Shown: piece after piece, positions 1-11,761 of the stretch | Layout: each line of letters begins with the position of its first letter | Numbering within the stretch: the first letter of the stretch is position 1 | DNA from: Reticulitermes lucifugus | Taxonomy: Eukaryota > Arthropoda > Insecta > Blattodea > Rhinotermitidae | Direction of reading: 5' to 3' | NCBI GenBank assembly: GCA_026260175.1 | Contig: JAKCWW010006417.1 | Location: 1 to 32,590, forward strand | Length of the DNA: 32,590 nt | Notes under the pieces: generated by a model | Told to the model about the DNA's origin: nothing | The model's database searches: none | The model's input: only the letters and a program-made list of their open reading frames with translations | Translations under genes and position numbers: made by a program

Positions 1-1097
1 TGTGTTGGTAAACCTGTGACATTATATTGTTAAACATGCACGGTATAAGCAATACTAAAAATACATTTTAGATTACATTTTTGTTATATACGACGACAAT
101 TTTCATGCAGCAGACTTCTCCTACAACATATATTTTGAGATTAATCGCGATAAGATGCAAGAACCTGCAGTTGTGATCTTATACCTGGTTAAGGGAATAT
201 ATTGCATGTGCCATCTTAATTCCTTTCCTGAATTTCGAAGTGCCTAAGCCGAAGCACACATTATAACTAAATAACTTATATTTAGTTCCAGAAATTAAGT
301 ATTCAAAGAATTTCTGAACTACCGCACTTAAAACAATTGTGAGAAATACTAAGGTAATATATAAAGAATGTAATGAAAGGAATTTGCTGTAGACGTATAA
401 TATCCAGTGTTAAATTTAGATACCAGGTTTTTTAAATGCTTTATTTTTAATATGAAAGAAGTGATGAAGTACTAGGCAAGATCATGTACAAGGAAACAGA
501 GTATATTTTTATTGAATATTATTAAGAAGTTTATATAACAATTCGAAAAGCAAAGAAAGCAGATTCTGCTGTTTATTTTTTGTAAGAATTCGTGTAATTT
601 TTGTTTAGAGGCCTGTATGATGTGGAACTATTAACATGTCTAAATAGGCTGCAAATAAATCTCTTTCGAACACACCGATAGGTTTATTTGCAAGGGAGAA
701 GAAAGAGTGACGTAATCGCCAACCACTACACATTAAGCGACATTTGAGAAGTTGTAGGAAATACGTAATGAAGAACTCTGCCTTTTGTACTCTCCATCAG
801 TTATTGTAAGGTGGACAAGCTAAAGAACGACGACATGAGCTTAACATGTGACACGCCAGTAGCATGCGAGAAGTGAATGAATGGTTAGAGTCACAAAAAC
901 GATAACATCAAATAGCACGTTAAATAAGAGGATGTGTGGGTTTTATTGGAGCCATTTGGACCGGAAGAGAATCCATTGGGCGGTTCTTTTTATAATGGTA
1001 ATGAGTTTTTGGCGTTCATAAAATGCCGGTAATTTACAAAATACAAGCGCAAACATCAGGTTTATGCATTTCTATTCTCCTCTTACCTCATACATGT
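1..1097. other. Gene-free AT-rich DNA
   Basis: No open frame of useful length, RNA gene or recognisable mobile element was seen here on either strand. Base composition is AT-rich and without strong repeats. Confidence 0.5.
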
Positions 1098-1136
1098 CCT
1101 GTCGATCGTGGTCCTGTCGATCGTGGTCCTGTCGAT
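1098..1136. repeat. 15-bp minisatellite, about 2.6 copies
   Basis: Two perfect copies of the unit CCTGTCGATCGTGGT (1098-1112 and 1113-1127) are followed by a 9-base partial copy (1128-1136). Each full unit contains the palindrome CGATCG. The array is too short to suggest a function and is most simply explained by replication slippage. Confidence 0.9.
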
Positions 1137-1813
1137 TCTGTGTTTCTCATTGTTTAATCATCCTGTTATGTTCCTAGAGAGCAAATCGTCTACAGAGGCT
1201 TGTACTGAAGAAATCTTTCTAAATCTTGTTTCTTACTTTGTAGATTCTAATACTGTCTCAGATTACATTTATTGATGAAATAAATAACAGAAACTGGCCT
1301 AAAAGGCTCCTGATGTTGTGGGTAGTGTAAAAGTTCAGAGTTTATTATTGTGTTCCTCACTTCGGGTTCTAAGGCACACATCAGCTGCATCTTTTCAGTC
1401 GTACAAAAGCCCATCCAGTCGGTTAATGCAATGTATGGACGTTTGATGGGCAGGGTACAGAGAGGAGGGAAGGGCTCAGTTTTAATTTACTGCATGCAAA
1501 AAGTATGAGTGCACTACGTCGGTCTGCAGAATGCTTTCCATTAACATTCCACATCGTACGCAAATGAATAGAGAGAGGGCAGGCTGGGGTGTACTTTGCA
1601 ATTACTGGACTAAACCAAGCGCGTGTGTGCGAAGAGAATTTGAAATTAGAAATTAATAGAGTCTAAAATTGTTTCTGACGCGGGAAGACAATACAAAATC
1701 TGGAAGGTAATTTACGAAGTTTTGAATTACAAAGTTCAGTCTCTGTGTTTGTAAAATGTTGCGAAAAATGTACAATTGAGAGCCAGATAGAAAATCTAAA
1801 ACAAAACTTGTAA
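1137..1813. other. Gene-free stretch
   Basis: No supportable gene. A minus-strand frame at 1663-1875 runs through the (CAGT)n tract, so its repeated Ser-Val-Gln residues are simple-repeat translation, not a protein. Confidence 0.5.
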
Positions 1814-1849
1814 CTGACTAACTGACCGACCGACTGACTGACTGACTGA
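1814..1849. repeat. (CTGA)n / (CAGT)n microsatellite
   Basis: Imperfect tetranucleotide tract with interruptions of CTAA and CCGA type near its left end. On the minus strand it reads CAGT repeats and lies directly 3' of the LINE C-terminus at 1858-2150. It is therefore plausibly the 3' terminal microsatellite of that retrotransposon copy (inference). Confidence 0.85.
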
Positions 1850-1857
1850 ATAATCTC

Positions 1858-2150
1858 ATCCAGAAGGGTCCTCAACTAGTCAGCAATTTCCTGAATTTTT
1901 TGGAAGCTGAATATTCAATACCGTGTTCATATACGCCCTCCATTTTTTTTAATCTTGTGCCACATAAATGCAGTTCACGACATGCCAACTTATTTTTAAG
2001 ATATGAACCTTGACTTTATCAATCCATCTAAGCCTTGATCTTCCACAAAGCCTCTTTCCTTCGGGTTTGCCCCCTATAACCCTGTAGGCATATACCATCT
2101 CCATTTTTGCCACATACCCCTCCTCTCATCCTCCTTCCAAGAGAAGCTAA
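1858..2150 (-). mobile_element. 5'-truncated LINE, C-terminal coding end
   Basis: This is a decayed end of a non-LTR retrotransposon polymerase read on the minus strand. One frame gives GRSRLRWIDKVK, matching the basic GRPRxRWID-type element near the end of many insect LINE ORF2 proteins. It continues to a VAQD-stop-KKW block, where the related family has QDRDRW, and then WRAYMNTVLNIQLPKNSGNC followed by a stop. The upstream part (VIGxxPEGKR-like) is in another frame, so there is a frameshift as well as an internal TAA. The same WRA..N.V.N....P.N.GN signature occurs in the copy at 16966-17220, which shows the two are relatives. The copy is 5'-truncated, as is usual for LINEs, and non-functional. 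The exact clade (jockey, RTE or CR1-like) cannot be decided from this tail. Confidence 0.75.
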
Positions 2151-3101
2151 TAGGATACGAAAGATTTTTACGAGTTTTAATTTAATTTATTTTATTTGAC
2201 CATACACATATTGCTTTTACAGATTTTGAGGTACGGAATAAAAACTTGTGTTAGAAATACGACGGGGAGCAGAAAATTTATTCACCCTTTTATATAATTC
2301 TGCAAAGCTTTAGAAAAACAATATAAACTTGCAGGCCACTTAAAGATCCACTCGCCCATAAATTCGCCATAAGCCGTATATCGATATTTACTTAGGAAAT
2401 CTTCAGAACATAGCTTTATATTATTGAGGCTTACTGTTAGGGAACAAATTAAATACAATGCTTTATATCACGGGCGTCGAAACGTTTTATCGCAAAGGGC
2501 TACAAACTTTATTGTGAGCCGGTTTGAGGGCCGCACGAGGAAAAAATCGCAGTAAGTGTTGTACATAACGGCCATTATTACTGTGTAATTTTTATGTCAC
2601 AGATATAATTTTCATAATACAACCTGGCGGGTGGCGGATGGGGGCCCACGCTTTATATAACGTACGCAACTTCCACATAAGAGCATACGACTTCTTTTCC
2701 AGACTCTTCACTTTTATCTCTATGTACACAAATTATTTAAAATTTTATCCCATAGCATTACACGCTACTTTGAGATTGATGCCCTGTTGTTTTATAATCA
2801 GACGTTCTAGACACGTGTATGAACAATGAAGTGTGCAGACACGTATTGCAGTGGTGAAACGCATTTTTCCCTAACAAAAACGTTCAGCATCGTATTGAAA
2901 ATTACAAAAGAGCACATGTCAGCAACTCAGCACATTTATCGCTGGCGAAGCTCGGCTCTGCTTTTCATGAAAATTGTATTCACTTAACTTGTGTATTAAT
3001 GTTTCTTTGGAAAATACGGTTTATTTATAAATGTGACCTTTTAACTGCAAGGGATGAGGGTGGTGTTTTGTGGAAGGATAAACGTCTTGACTGGGAGTGT
3101 T
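2151..3101. other. Gene-free stretch
   Basis: AT-rich DNA. The plus-strand frame at 2638-2829 shows no recognisable motif or codon pattern, and I see no other supportable feature. Confidence 0.45.
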
Positions 3102-3130
3102 ATAATAATAATAACAATAATAATAATATA
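3102..3130. repeat. (ATA)n microsatellite
   Basis: Trinucleotide tract TATAATAATAATAACAATAA and following bases, with one AAC interruption. It accounts for the run of Asn residues in the plus-strand frame at 2999-3181, which is therefore not considered a gene. Confidence 0.9.
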
Positions 3131-6100
3131 ATGTATAAAAATGCAAATAATAGAACAATTGATCTTTTAGCTGTTGCGTAATACTTGGTACTCCACGCTA
3201 ATGGAAGAAACTGAGGGACTGTCTGAGCAAAGGGAGTTAAAGAATATTTGGATCCATGGGAGGAAGTAACCGAGGCCTGGAGAGATTTGCTTAAAAAGGA
3301 ATTTTATAATTTTAGTTTTTTCCTAAATATTATTAGCACATTTGTAAATTTTATATGCTCGTAACTTAGGTTCAAAATATATTTTTATGATGTAATTGCA
3401 GTACGTCACATTCCCTTTTTAGTTTCTTTTGCCTTGTGTTTTACGTTAATTAGTAGATTTTTAGATAATAATGTCACTTATTTAGTTGCTAAAGATCAAT
3501 ATTTAAGGAATATATTTTCCTTGCCCCTTAATATTAAAGTTTATGTAACATGAATAAGCATTCCAGATTTATTCAAGGCACTCCTGTTTCCCCATGGCTG
3601 ACAAGACTTCTCTTCGAACAAGCTTTAATTTGGCTTTGGAAGATAATCTGTACTTACAATTGCGTTCAATGGCGGGTCCGGTATATTTTTAAGCGCATGC
3701 TCGCTGTGTGCCGACAGTCCAAAATATATTCGAATAACTATTGATCTGAGAGTTCTTGGTTTTGCCGCGATTACTTTGTCTTCCTCAGGTGACGTCATAG
3801 TTCGTCTTCGAGCTGTAGCTTAAATAGATTACATCGATTCAGAACAGGTTGTCTGAGCCGTATTTATGTCAGTAACATCTCGTTCACTACATTTAGATGA
3901 TCAGTTTAAAATGAATTTCAGTAGGTGTGAAGAAAGCGGTTATAACAAGATTTGAGGAAATATTCCGTAATCTACTCGGAGGAAGTGACGGAAAACACGG
4001 AAAACTCAGTCAATTTGCATGAACTGTAGTGGAGTTTCGAAATACACACCTCACGTACAGAGGTTAGGAACGTTACTGCTTGAGGAAAATTGTGCGGTAT
4101 GTGAAATATCGTTTATATTTAACACAGGAAACGTGGAGCGAACATGCGTGCGAGCTTAGCGTGAAGGCCATTTGTGCTACTGCGGTTGTTTGTCCCCATT
4201 ATAAGGAGTCTTTTTGAAACCCTAAAATGCTCTTTCGTAATTTATTCTTTGTGGAAAGACGACACATGGCCTAATTAATAAGAGGTGAAGAAGAACAAAT
4301 TGTTGGATAACCTCAGTAATATAGGCTACAAGCATGTGGAAATCAGAAGTTTGTTTCCAAGTATGTTCGACATTACATTCTCGGATGAACCCTTTCCAGT
4401 CCTGATACTTTCTCTTTTCACTATTATGTGGTCCTACTTACCATAAGCATATTCAGTTCTCCTGCTTTATACCATTCTGATCACGTTTCCACATCTGACG
4501 AGAGGGCGTTCTCCAGTACCGCTCACTTCCTCTGGAAGCAACCCCAAACTCAAAAGAGCGAAACGGATAATAAATGAAGACTGGTAGACTTGTGTTAATT
4601 CAATATACCGCCGCTGTGTGGCAAGGTGGTCGTCCGGGAAATTAATGAGACACTTCTTTTGTTACAGGACAGGAAAGAAAAGGGGGGAAATGGAGTTAAA
4701 ATAAGAAGGAATAGATTACGTTTTACATGTGATTCTGTTGCTAATGAAACAGACACCACGGTAATTATTCTTTGTCGGATCGTATGCGTGGTGAACTCAC
4801 TGTGGGGGGAGACTGATAATGCACGGACCGCAGGGGCGTGTTGCAAGGAACAGGGAAGGGAGAAACCAACACGAATGTAATCAAGACTTGCTATACAGTT
4901 TCCATCTTATGGGAACTTCTTTGCGCTAAAATTAATAGGTTATTTTCTCTGCATGGCACGTCTCCGTAGCTAGTTCTGTGTTGTGGGGCTACCACTTCAT
5001 TACAACTTGTCATAAATTTGGAAGAAGATAAACATAAATTACGTGAAGTTACCAAAGAAAGGTGTAGAAAAAACACATTAAAATTAAAATTATTGTTATA
5101 AGCTTATACTAACCCAAACATAACAGCAAAGCAAACAAGGTTAAGATAAAAGATAAGGTACCCTTCCCAGGCGTCATTTCACGCCCTAATGCCATGCAGA
5201 GGACGTTAAATTAAATCTCCAGGCGCTTTAGAACTTGATAGTAATTTTCTTCTACCGGTCAAATCCTCTCATTGGCTGTTTTATCGCGAGGACAAAGTCC
5301 CTTATCATCCATTTGATAACAGACTGACCAAGTCAAAATGTCAGTGTAGTCTTGGCGGCGAAAAGAAAACTTTCTGCCTATGCCGCAATTTAGACCTCTT
5401 TTTGAAGCTACTAGCGACTGAGTTTATTTTGAACTGACGCTTCCTCACTGTCATAGATTATGCAGCATCGAATGGGAGAATGACTGCTGACGTTTTAAAA
5501 AAATAATGTACTGAAGCGGAAGTGGTCTTTACTAAAGTTATCTCAAAATTTTTTCGGAGGGAATGAAGAAAACGTGAGAGCATCTTAGCGGGAACAACAA
5601 GTCTACAACTCTAGAAAATGGACTTTTTGGCTGTCCGAAGCGCGATCTTTAGTCGAAGGGCTAAATTCTCACTTCTCACATAACAACAAATTGTGAAATA
5701 ATTATGTGCTGTAAGAGTCAGCTTCATTTCTTGCTAAATGATCGCACCTTCGTCCATCAGAAGGCTGTGTGTTCGTGAATACAGATGCAGAGAACCAGAG
5801 ATCGTTGGGTATTCCACATCATATTTATATAGGAAACTGGATCTCTGTTACACATTCCACTTTAGATTTAACATTATGAACACTGTAGTAATTGTATTTA
5901 GAATAGTTAAACTGTAAGCAGGACTTTTGTTTCATAAAAGAATTGAATGCTAAATTCTTGTGACAAACGTATTGGTAATTTATGTAAAATAAACATCACA
6001 AAAAATTCTGTCATCTAAAATTTTCCATTCTTAGAAAATCACCAGATTCAAATAGATTACTGAATCCATAACTACGTATGACACTATGTTACCTTATTTT

Positions 6101-6849
6101 AGCCATTCTTCCTCTTTTATCGAATACACCTAAACAAACGGGAAAATTTGGATGACAGGACAACAGAAGGGCAAAAAAACTTCTTCAGTTTACGAATATA
6201 GTTTATATATTTATAACTACTTCGCATCTGAATTTATCCACCGTCTACTGTTCCGAAAGCGCTAGAAGGTAAACAAGAAGCTTAGGAAATTTTTTCTATT
6301 TTCGTATTTATTTTTGGTGTTCCTGTTTGATTAAAATATGGAAAATTCTAGAAGGCTAAGTATCCTCTAATTACAAACAAAAGTTTTTTTGCCATAAACT
6401 ATATTTTGGGTTTTCTTTCGACCAATGTACCACATAGCCCATTCAAACTCAGTCGGTTCCCCTGAGACGTGGTCTTATGGTTCTCCTCAGTTGCTGTAGG
6501 TGTGCTATTAGTGGCTGAAACTAGATGACGATACCTTCCTGCATATCCCACCCTCCTCAACACTTACGTCTAAATTCGTGTCACTTGGCCTATCTAACCA
6601 TATTCGATGGAAGAGCGTCATTAAAACATAAGCATAAAATTCAAGGCAATGATAATAATATGAATTAATAGTTTTCAGGAGAGCTGTTATGTACAAATGT
6701 ATCATGTACGAATGCTAAAAATGATAAGATATACAGGTCCTCTATACTGCACTAGGCCATTCCATGATGCCAGGTCGAGTCACTGATATCACGTGGGTCT
6801 AATAAGTGGCAGGATGAAATCCCCTTGCCTTGCTAAACAAACTTTCTTA
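3131..6849. other. Gene-free region
   Basis: About 3.7 kb without a supportable gene. Overlapping opposite-strand frames at 4595-4880 are short and unrecognised. A CRE-type octamer TGACGTCA occurs at 3790-3797 with no promoter context. A CUGAGGA-like string at 3782-3788 (minus) resembles a hammerhead core but lacks a stem II and is not annotated as one. Confidence 0.45.
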
Positions 6850-6885
6850 ATAAGCTATGAGCTTTACTGATCTTTCATAGCTTAT
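6850..6885. repeat. Short perfect hairpin, 11-bp arms
   Basis: ATAAGCTATGA at 6850-6860 is exactly complementary to TCATAGCTTAT at 6875-6885, with a 14-nt spacer. No T-run or other terminator-like context follows, and a eukaryotic setting makes a terminator reading inappropriate. It may be a remnant of a small foldback element or chance. Confidence 0.8.
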
Positions 6886-7496
6886 AAACCAACTGAAATA
6901 CTATGGCTATTTCAAAACACCTAATTTTCTTACAATTTAGAAAAATTCTAAAAATTATGAATTATGAATAGATGAAGTAACGTTGTATTTCCTGCTGTAA
7001 TAATAGAATAACTTACCTCTTCTTGAAATATTTTGGATTTGTTTAAATATAAATTAAATGTAATTCTCTATGTGCTCATGGTTCATAATGAAGAGATTCC
7101 GACTTGGATTACTGGTACATAGATTTGGTATTGCGACTAAGATTTGTGGTAGGTTTTCATGTTGTTGACAGATGATGTTGGACGTTAGAAGGAAACCATA
7201 AAAGAATACAGAGAATGTTCAACCTGTGTTCGAGACAAAGTCGAATTGAAGAAGAATGTGCAATTTCTTAACTTGATTTCAGCGCAATAATCATTCCGTG
7301 ACTGATAGGTTGAAATATTCCTCGTGTATTTAATAACAAATAGTCAAACTTCTTCCTATATAGCGTCGAAATTTAGTGTGATTAGTGGAAGATTGCTTGG
7401 AACGGGTGTTGAAGAAAGAGATTATGGTCTATTGTAGTACGATCACAGATTTACTGGAAGAGTTAAGCAAGATCAGAAATACTGTAGATGATCTCC
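6886..7496. other. Gene-free stretch
   Basis: No gene or repeat recognised. The right end (about 7440-7496) may be the body of the tRNA-derived SINE whose head lies at 7497-7563, but I cannot define its end. Confidence 0.4.
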
Positions 7497-7563
7497 TCAG
7501 AGAATTTCAAACCCCAACATTCTCGAGTATGAAGTTGGGTACTAACCACTAAGACCGACGCTC
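7497..7563 (-). mobile_element. tRNA-derived SINE head (relic)
   Basis: On the minus strand the sequence has an internal pol III promoter layout. A box-A-like TAGTGGTTAGTACC is followed about 38 bases later by a box-B-like GGTTTGAAATTC (tRNA consensus GGTTCGANTCC). The A box resembles Asp/Glu-type tRNAs. It is not an intact tRNA: the B box has substitutions and no clean acceptor stem can be formed. It differs from the class-II-type SINE family at 26.5 and 27.7 kb. The 3' end and target-site duplication were not identified. Confidence 0.5.
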
Positions 7564-7767
7564 GTTGTTGCATGGCTGTCTCAGCAACCCACGTAATCAT
7601 AAGCAGCTGATAGCTAGCCACACTTCTCTTGGTGACTGTCCGCATAGATGGCGCTGCGGAAATGTCTTAACGTCTTGTTTATATATAATCTGCAGGCAGC
7701 CGAAACGGAGTGGTTTGTATGGAGAGGAAACTTTGATGAGGTATTTCAGTTTAGGGTGCGAAACTTT

Positions 7768-7809
7768 ATATTAACTCAGATGACAGCTATATTAACTCAG
7801 ATGACAGCT
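7768..7809. repeat. Perfect 21-bp tandem duplication
   Basis: The 21-base unit at 7768-7788, beginning ATATTAACTC and ending ATGACAGCT, is repeated without change at 7789-7809. Since 21 is a multiple of three, any frame through it stays open. The identity of the copies suggests a recent duplication. Confidence 0.95.
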
Positions 7810-10641
7810 GCTGGGTACGTACCGTCCTTCACTGCCTCAAAAATCGCCCTGCTATCCTCTTACACCGAACAGAAATTCCACCTATCCTAATTCCATTTAA
7901 ACACTTGTAGACTGAAATCAGTGTATGTAATATTCAGTATATAGTATATTACTTAGTAAATAGAATAAATTTTGTCTTCATGCTTCACAGAGGACACACT
8001 TTGCTTGGATTAGAAATAACCAATTCGTGTGTGCTGTATAGGGAAATAATCGCTGCTTGTTGTGAAAATGATATACAAAGTATAATTAGAATGTGAGAAA
8101 AATGCACGGCTTTTAGTGTTACGCCTGGCAGTACATATAAAAACAAATAGGCTTTAAAGACTTACAGAAGGAACTAGAGAAAATTTACAATCCGATGTAA
8201 GTGAAAAACGTCTGTATTGAATATTGCGCTGGAGAAAATTACAGTACGAGTAGGAGTATCGCGAGAGTGCACGAAGACGTTGAGGTCCGTAACTGTGTAG
8301 TAGGTTTGAAGTCGAAACATCTGCATTGGTTATTCTCTTATAACAATAATTTTTGCTGAGTCACATTTCAAAATAATTATGCGCCTATTTACACCAAGTT
8401 TTCTGCAGTGCACACCAGTTATTTTAACTCTAATTTCTACATTAGTAAACAAATGTTAATCTTCAGTTCTATATTATTTGCCACACATTTATTTCAGATT
8501 TTAGCTCTCGCTCTGGTTTCGATTTCTAGGTCTAAGGCATGGTTTTGTGTTTTTAGCCTACCATTTCTACCTACATTGGTTAATAACGACTCTCAATCTA
8601 ATACAATTATGGAAGACAGCCTAAAAAACTACTTTAACGTACCTGTTGATAGTAACATCCTCGACACACCAGTTGTCACGTTGTTAATGTCGCGAATCGA
8701 TTGTAAGAGACTAAGTTGTGAGAAATGTTGTGTTGCGCATCCTTCTGTGCACTTACCTTCCATAATATTAATGATTCAGTGACTGACGCTACCAAAATAA
8801 TATACTTCCTCGCAGATAGCTGATTCTACAAGCGGTATGATCAGAACGTAAATGATTCGGTTATTCGGAGTCTGAGACAAGTAGACAAAGTAATACAAGT
8901 GACAGATATGAGAACATTAATACTGGAGGGCCAGCCGATACCTACAGAAAGTCGTGTTATTTCACAAACAGGGGCGATCCGGTCTGTGAAATTAATAACA
9001 TCACCGCAAAGTGGCGGGCGGCAACTAGCCCCTCCTGGTGTGAGAATCCATTAACTACCCTCCCCGTGACGTCACGCCTACTGTAATCTTTGTGAACAAT
9101 GAAGAGAGAATCCATTGAACGCGTGCAAGTGATAATTACAGCACCTGCTGGCAAACCCACTGCTAGGTAATTTAACAGCCAACACCGGCATTGCATCTCA
9201 GGCTGCAGTCAGTAGTATATCATTTCGTTAAATCCGAGCTGAGCACAGTAGTGGAACGTTTTCTCCATGTTTGGTCGAATGTAATTTGCACACACTTGGG
9301 TTTGGTCAATCACTGGCACTCTGGAGACAGAAGAGATATTGAACTTCATTCATTAAGCATCCGCAAATACAACTTAACATAACTATCTGCATAACAAGTT
9401 GTACTTGACAACAACAAATCTACTCGCCTATTGTAAGATAGTATGATATGTACGGCTATTTTACACGTTACCTCGTCACCGGTCCCCACTAACTTTACGG
9501 TTATCACTAAGCGAGCGCGTTTTTGGGGTATTGCTAGAACACCTACATCAAAATAACACATAAAGTTACATGTTCTATAAAAAGCTCTTGGTTATAAATG
9601 TGGCCGTTACAATTTACGAATGGCCTACAGATGATTCAAACTGTTGTATGTAGGAGGTTCCAACTTAATCCAACACTCTGGGTGCAGATATTGGACCTTG
9701 GGATGGTTAAAGGGAGAATATTATATTTTACGGTAAAACAAGAAATGCACAGAGACAATTTGCAGAATATCTACTTCAGATCTTTCATTCTGAATCCGAG
9801 ATGAGGGCAAAAGTATGAGCTGTAGTTTGAAGTGAAATGGATTTATAAAGCTCAGATGGTTACCCAGTTACTGATTCTCTTAATGATACAGAAAGTTTCT
9901 TACTGATCGTAAACCGTGTGTTTGGTTTACGTCTATACTTTATTTACCAAAGACATTACACTTATTAGTAAACTCATCACTGAAAAATTCCTTTCAGGCT
10001 AACTTCACAATCGTCCTGATTGTCTCTATTATAGTACTGGTATATGTATCTGAAGGTTATACTTCATTACTTAGCATATAAAATACTATCTTTCTTGGTA
10101 TCTACCTACAACTGCTACAATGTTAATTAAAATTTTACCAAATTGAGAAAATTTAAGTTTTAAACCTTGTACTCAATTACACATTTGCTGTAACACTAAT
10201 TTTTCCGTTTAAGAGCAATTTGTGATCCTCAGGCACAGGTTAAACTAACAACATATTAGGACACATGAGGTTAACGTTGATGTTGAAATTAGCATCGAAA
10301 AGCATACGTCAATAAACAGAACATAAATAGGCCTAAAATATTTGGTAAATAAAATGTGGACCTGAGCAAAGAACTATTGAACTGGTACGAATGTAGAGCG
10401 AGATTCAGTACAGTATTTGTATTACGAAAATTTCAGCTTCCTTTCTTGGTCCTCATTTTACAGAATTTTTCATCAAGACACCAAGTCCTTATTTAGAATC
10501 GTTGTTAAATATCTCGTATTTCACACTCCCAAAAACCATATTGTTTCATACCATTCTGTCACAGCGATTTAAGAGAGTTCGTCCATTGGTTTTCCATTTC
10601 TGCCCTCGCTTACGGCGCAGAGATCATGAAGGAGGGATCGG
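7810..10641. other. Gene-free region with one long unrecognised open frame
   Basis: About 2.8 kb without a recognised gene. The plus frame at 8408-8782 (125 codons including the stop, first ATG about 15 codons in) is the longest in the window. It starts with a hydrophobic stretch (MLIFSSILFATHLFQILALA) and has a Cys-rich end, but shows no family motif and could be chance. Around 9060 a less AT-rich patch carries the 10-bp palindrome GTGACGTCAC (9066-9075), which contains a CRE octamer. Confidence 0.35.
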
Positions 10642-10831
10642 CTACAACATAACACAACACAACAAAACAAAATCCAACGCAGCAAAAGGCAACGCAACAC
10701 AATAAAATACAATTCAATAATATACACCACACCACACAACACAAAGCAACACAACACAACACAGCCAAGAAAACACAGCAGAAAAAATAACGCTACAGGA
10801 AGAAACACGACTCAGTACGACACAACAAAAG
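10642..10831. repeat. Degenerate ACAAC/ACACA low-complexity tract
   Basis: About 190 bases almost devoid of T on the plus strand, made of degenerate AACAC, CAACA and CAAAA words with short interruptions. It looks like an old pentanucleotide-type satellite. Frames through it, including the Leu/Cys/Val-rich minus frame at 10569-10808, are translation artefacts. Confidence 0.85.
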
Positions 10832-11611
10832 GCTTTACACAACTTCAATAAATAGGCCTCAACAATGAACTAAAAAAAATTATTTCCGAACGTAATGTTA
10901 TTTCCTGTAACATATATAACCACATTTCGAACAATGACCTCCCACCTCTGTTACTGTTTCACCAATCTTTGTCTCAGTTTCCGGTTCATGATCCTTACCA
11001 TTGATCCGACTATCTCACCGCTTCCTCACCCCCTGCTCGGCACACTGTATACAATATTCAGATGTGAAATGTTCCAGCTGCTCAACCATTGTGCTAGCTA
11101 CTGTTCAGAACTCTCATCTATTGCGCAGTGTTGTTTGATAGTCAGAATTAAATTTATTCATCGACTTAGTTTTTCTTATCGCTGTCAGCCTGCCTTCTCT
11201 TCCTTCTCCGAAAGTGCTCTGAAATTCAGGAAATGAAAATTTAAACTTTGTCACTCTTGACGCAAGGAAAACTGCTAATCCCTGAGCATGGTTATTATTT
11301 CCGACAGTTGAATCACCTCGAGTGTTTCAGACAAGCTTTCAGTTGATGCTATTTGTCAGAATCACTTCTGAACCTAATAAATAAGTAGTGGTGATAAACC
11401 TAACACAGCGCAAGTGTTCTAAGATGTTCTTAAAACAGTAAAAAATAAAATAAATAACGCACAACGTTTGTTAACGTCGTGATGTTTGTACTTCCATGCG
11501 TGCACAAACACAAGTAACAGAGATCTATATAAGCAACAGATTTGAGTTTCGACATTTTGTCAAGTTGTTTAATTTTGTTATATAATCTGAAGCATCCACG
11601 ACGACTGAATC
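10832..11611. other. Gene-free stretch
   Basis: A plus-strand frame of about 113 codons at 10895-11236 shows no recognisable domain. The minus-strand frame at 11430-11666 runs into the left arm of the foldback element described next. The peptide SPFNHLTxLLAR occurs in translations of both arms, so that frame is repeat-derived. Confidence 0.4.
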
Positions 11612-11761
11612 CAATAAAAGTTTCTCGTGCTAACAGCAGCGTCAGATGGTTGAACGGCGAGTTCAATTCCCTGATGACGAGAACAGAGATGGTTCTCGAA
11701 ACGCTAGTTTACTCACCGTTCAACCACCTGACGCGACTACTAGCCCGAGGAAGTTTTATTG
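11612..11761. mobile_element. Foldback element, 51-bp imperfect inverted arms
   Basis: Left arm 11612-11662 and the reverse complement of right arm 11711-11761 align without gaps at 42 of 51 positions. Both contain GGTTGAACGG, and both start CAATAAAA when read inward. The 48-bp spacer holds a hammerhead-like core (separate entry). Translating either arm outward from the apex gives SPFNHLTxLLAR, which explains two overlapping spurious frames. The arms could be the long stem I of a structured RNA, or two copies of one repeat inserted or duplicated head to head. No terminal target-site duplication was identified. Confidence 0.75.
11670..11706 (+). ncRNA. Hammerhead-ribozyme-like core at foldback apex
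   Basis: CTGATGA (11671-11677) is an exact CUGANGA core. After one C comes a perfect 6-bp stem II, GAGAAC (11679-11684) with GUUCUC (11692-11697), closed by a 7-nt loop AGAGATG. GAAA follows at 11698-11701. The conserved elements of a hammerhead catalytic core are therefore present in order. The extra C before stem II is non-standard. GAAA is followed by CGCUAG, not the ACGUC cleavage context seen at 17.6 and 18.1 kb. The surrounding 51-bp inverted arms sit where stem I would be. Activity is uncertain. Confidence 0.6.

Noticed and set aside
3757..3789. Possible hammerhead motif on the minus strand (CCTGAGGA … GCAAAACC)
   Set aside because: The CUGANGA block is present but no complementary stem II lies between it and the AAAA, so the fold is unsupported.
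4595..4880. Overlapping open frames of about 84 codons on both strands
   Set aside because: Neither has a recognisable domain. Opposite-strand overlap and short length favour chance.
9066..9075. CRE palindrome GTGACGTCAC (and TGACGTCA at 3790) as promoter evidence
   Set aside because: An 8-mer can occur by chance, and no TATA/initiator context or adjacent gene supports a regulatory role.
10569..10808. Leu/Cys/Val-rich minus-strand frame
   Set aside because: It is a translation of the ACAAC low-complexity tract.
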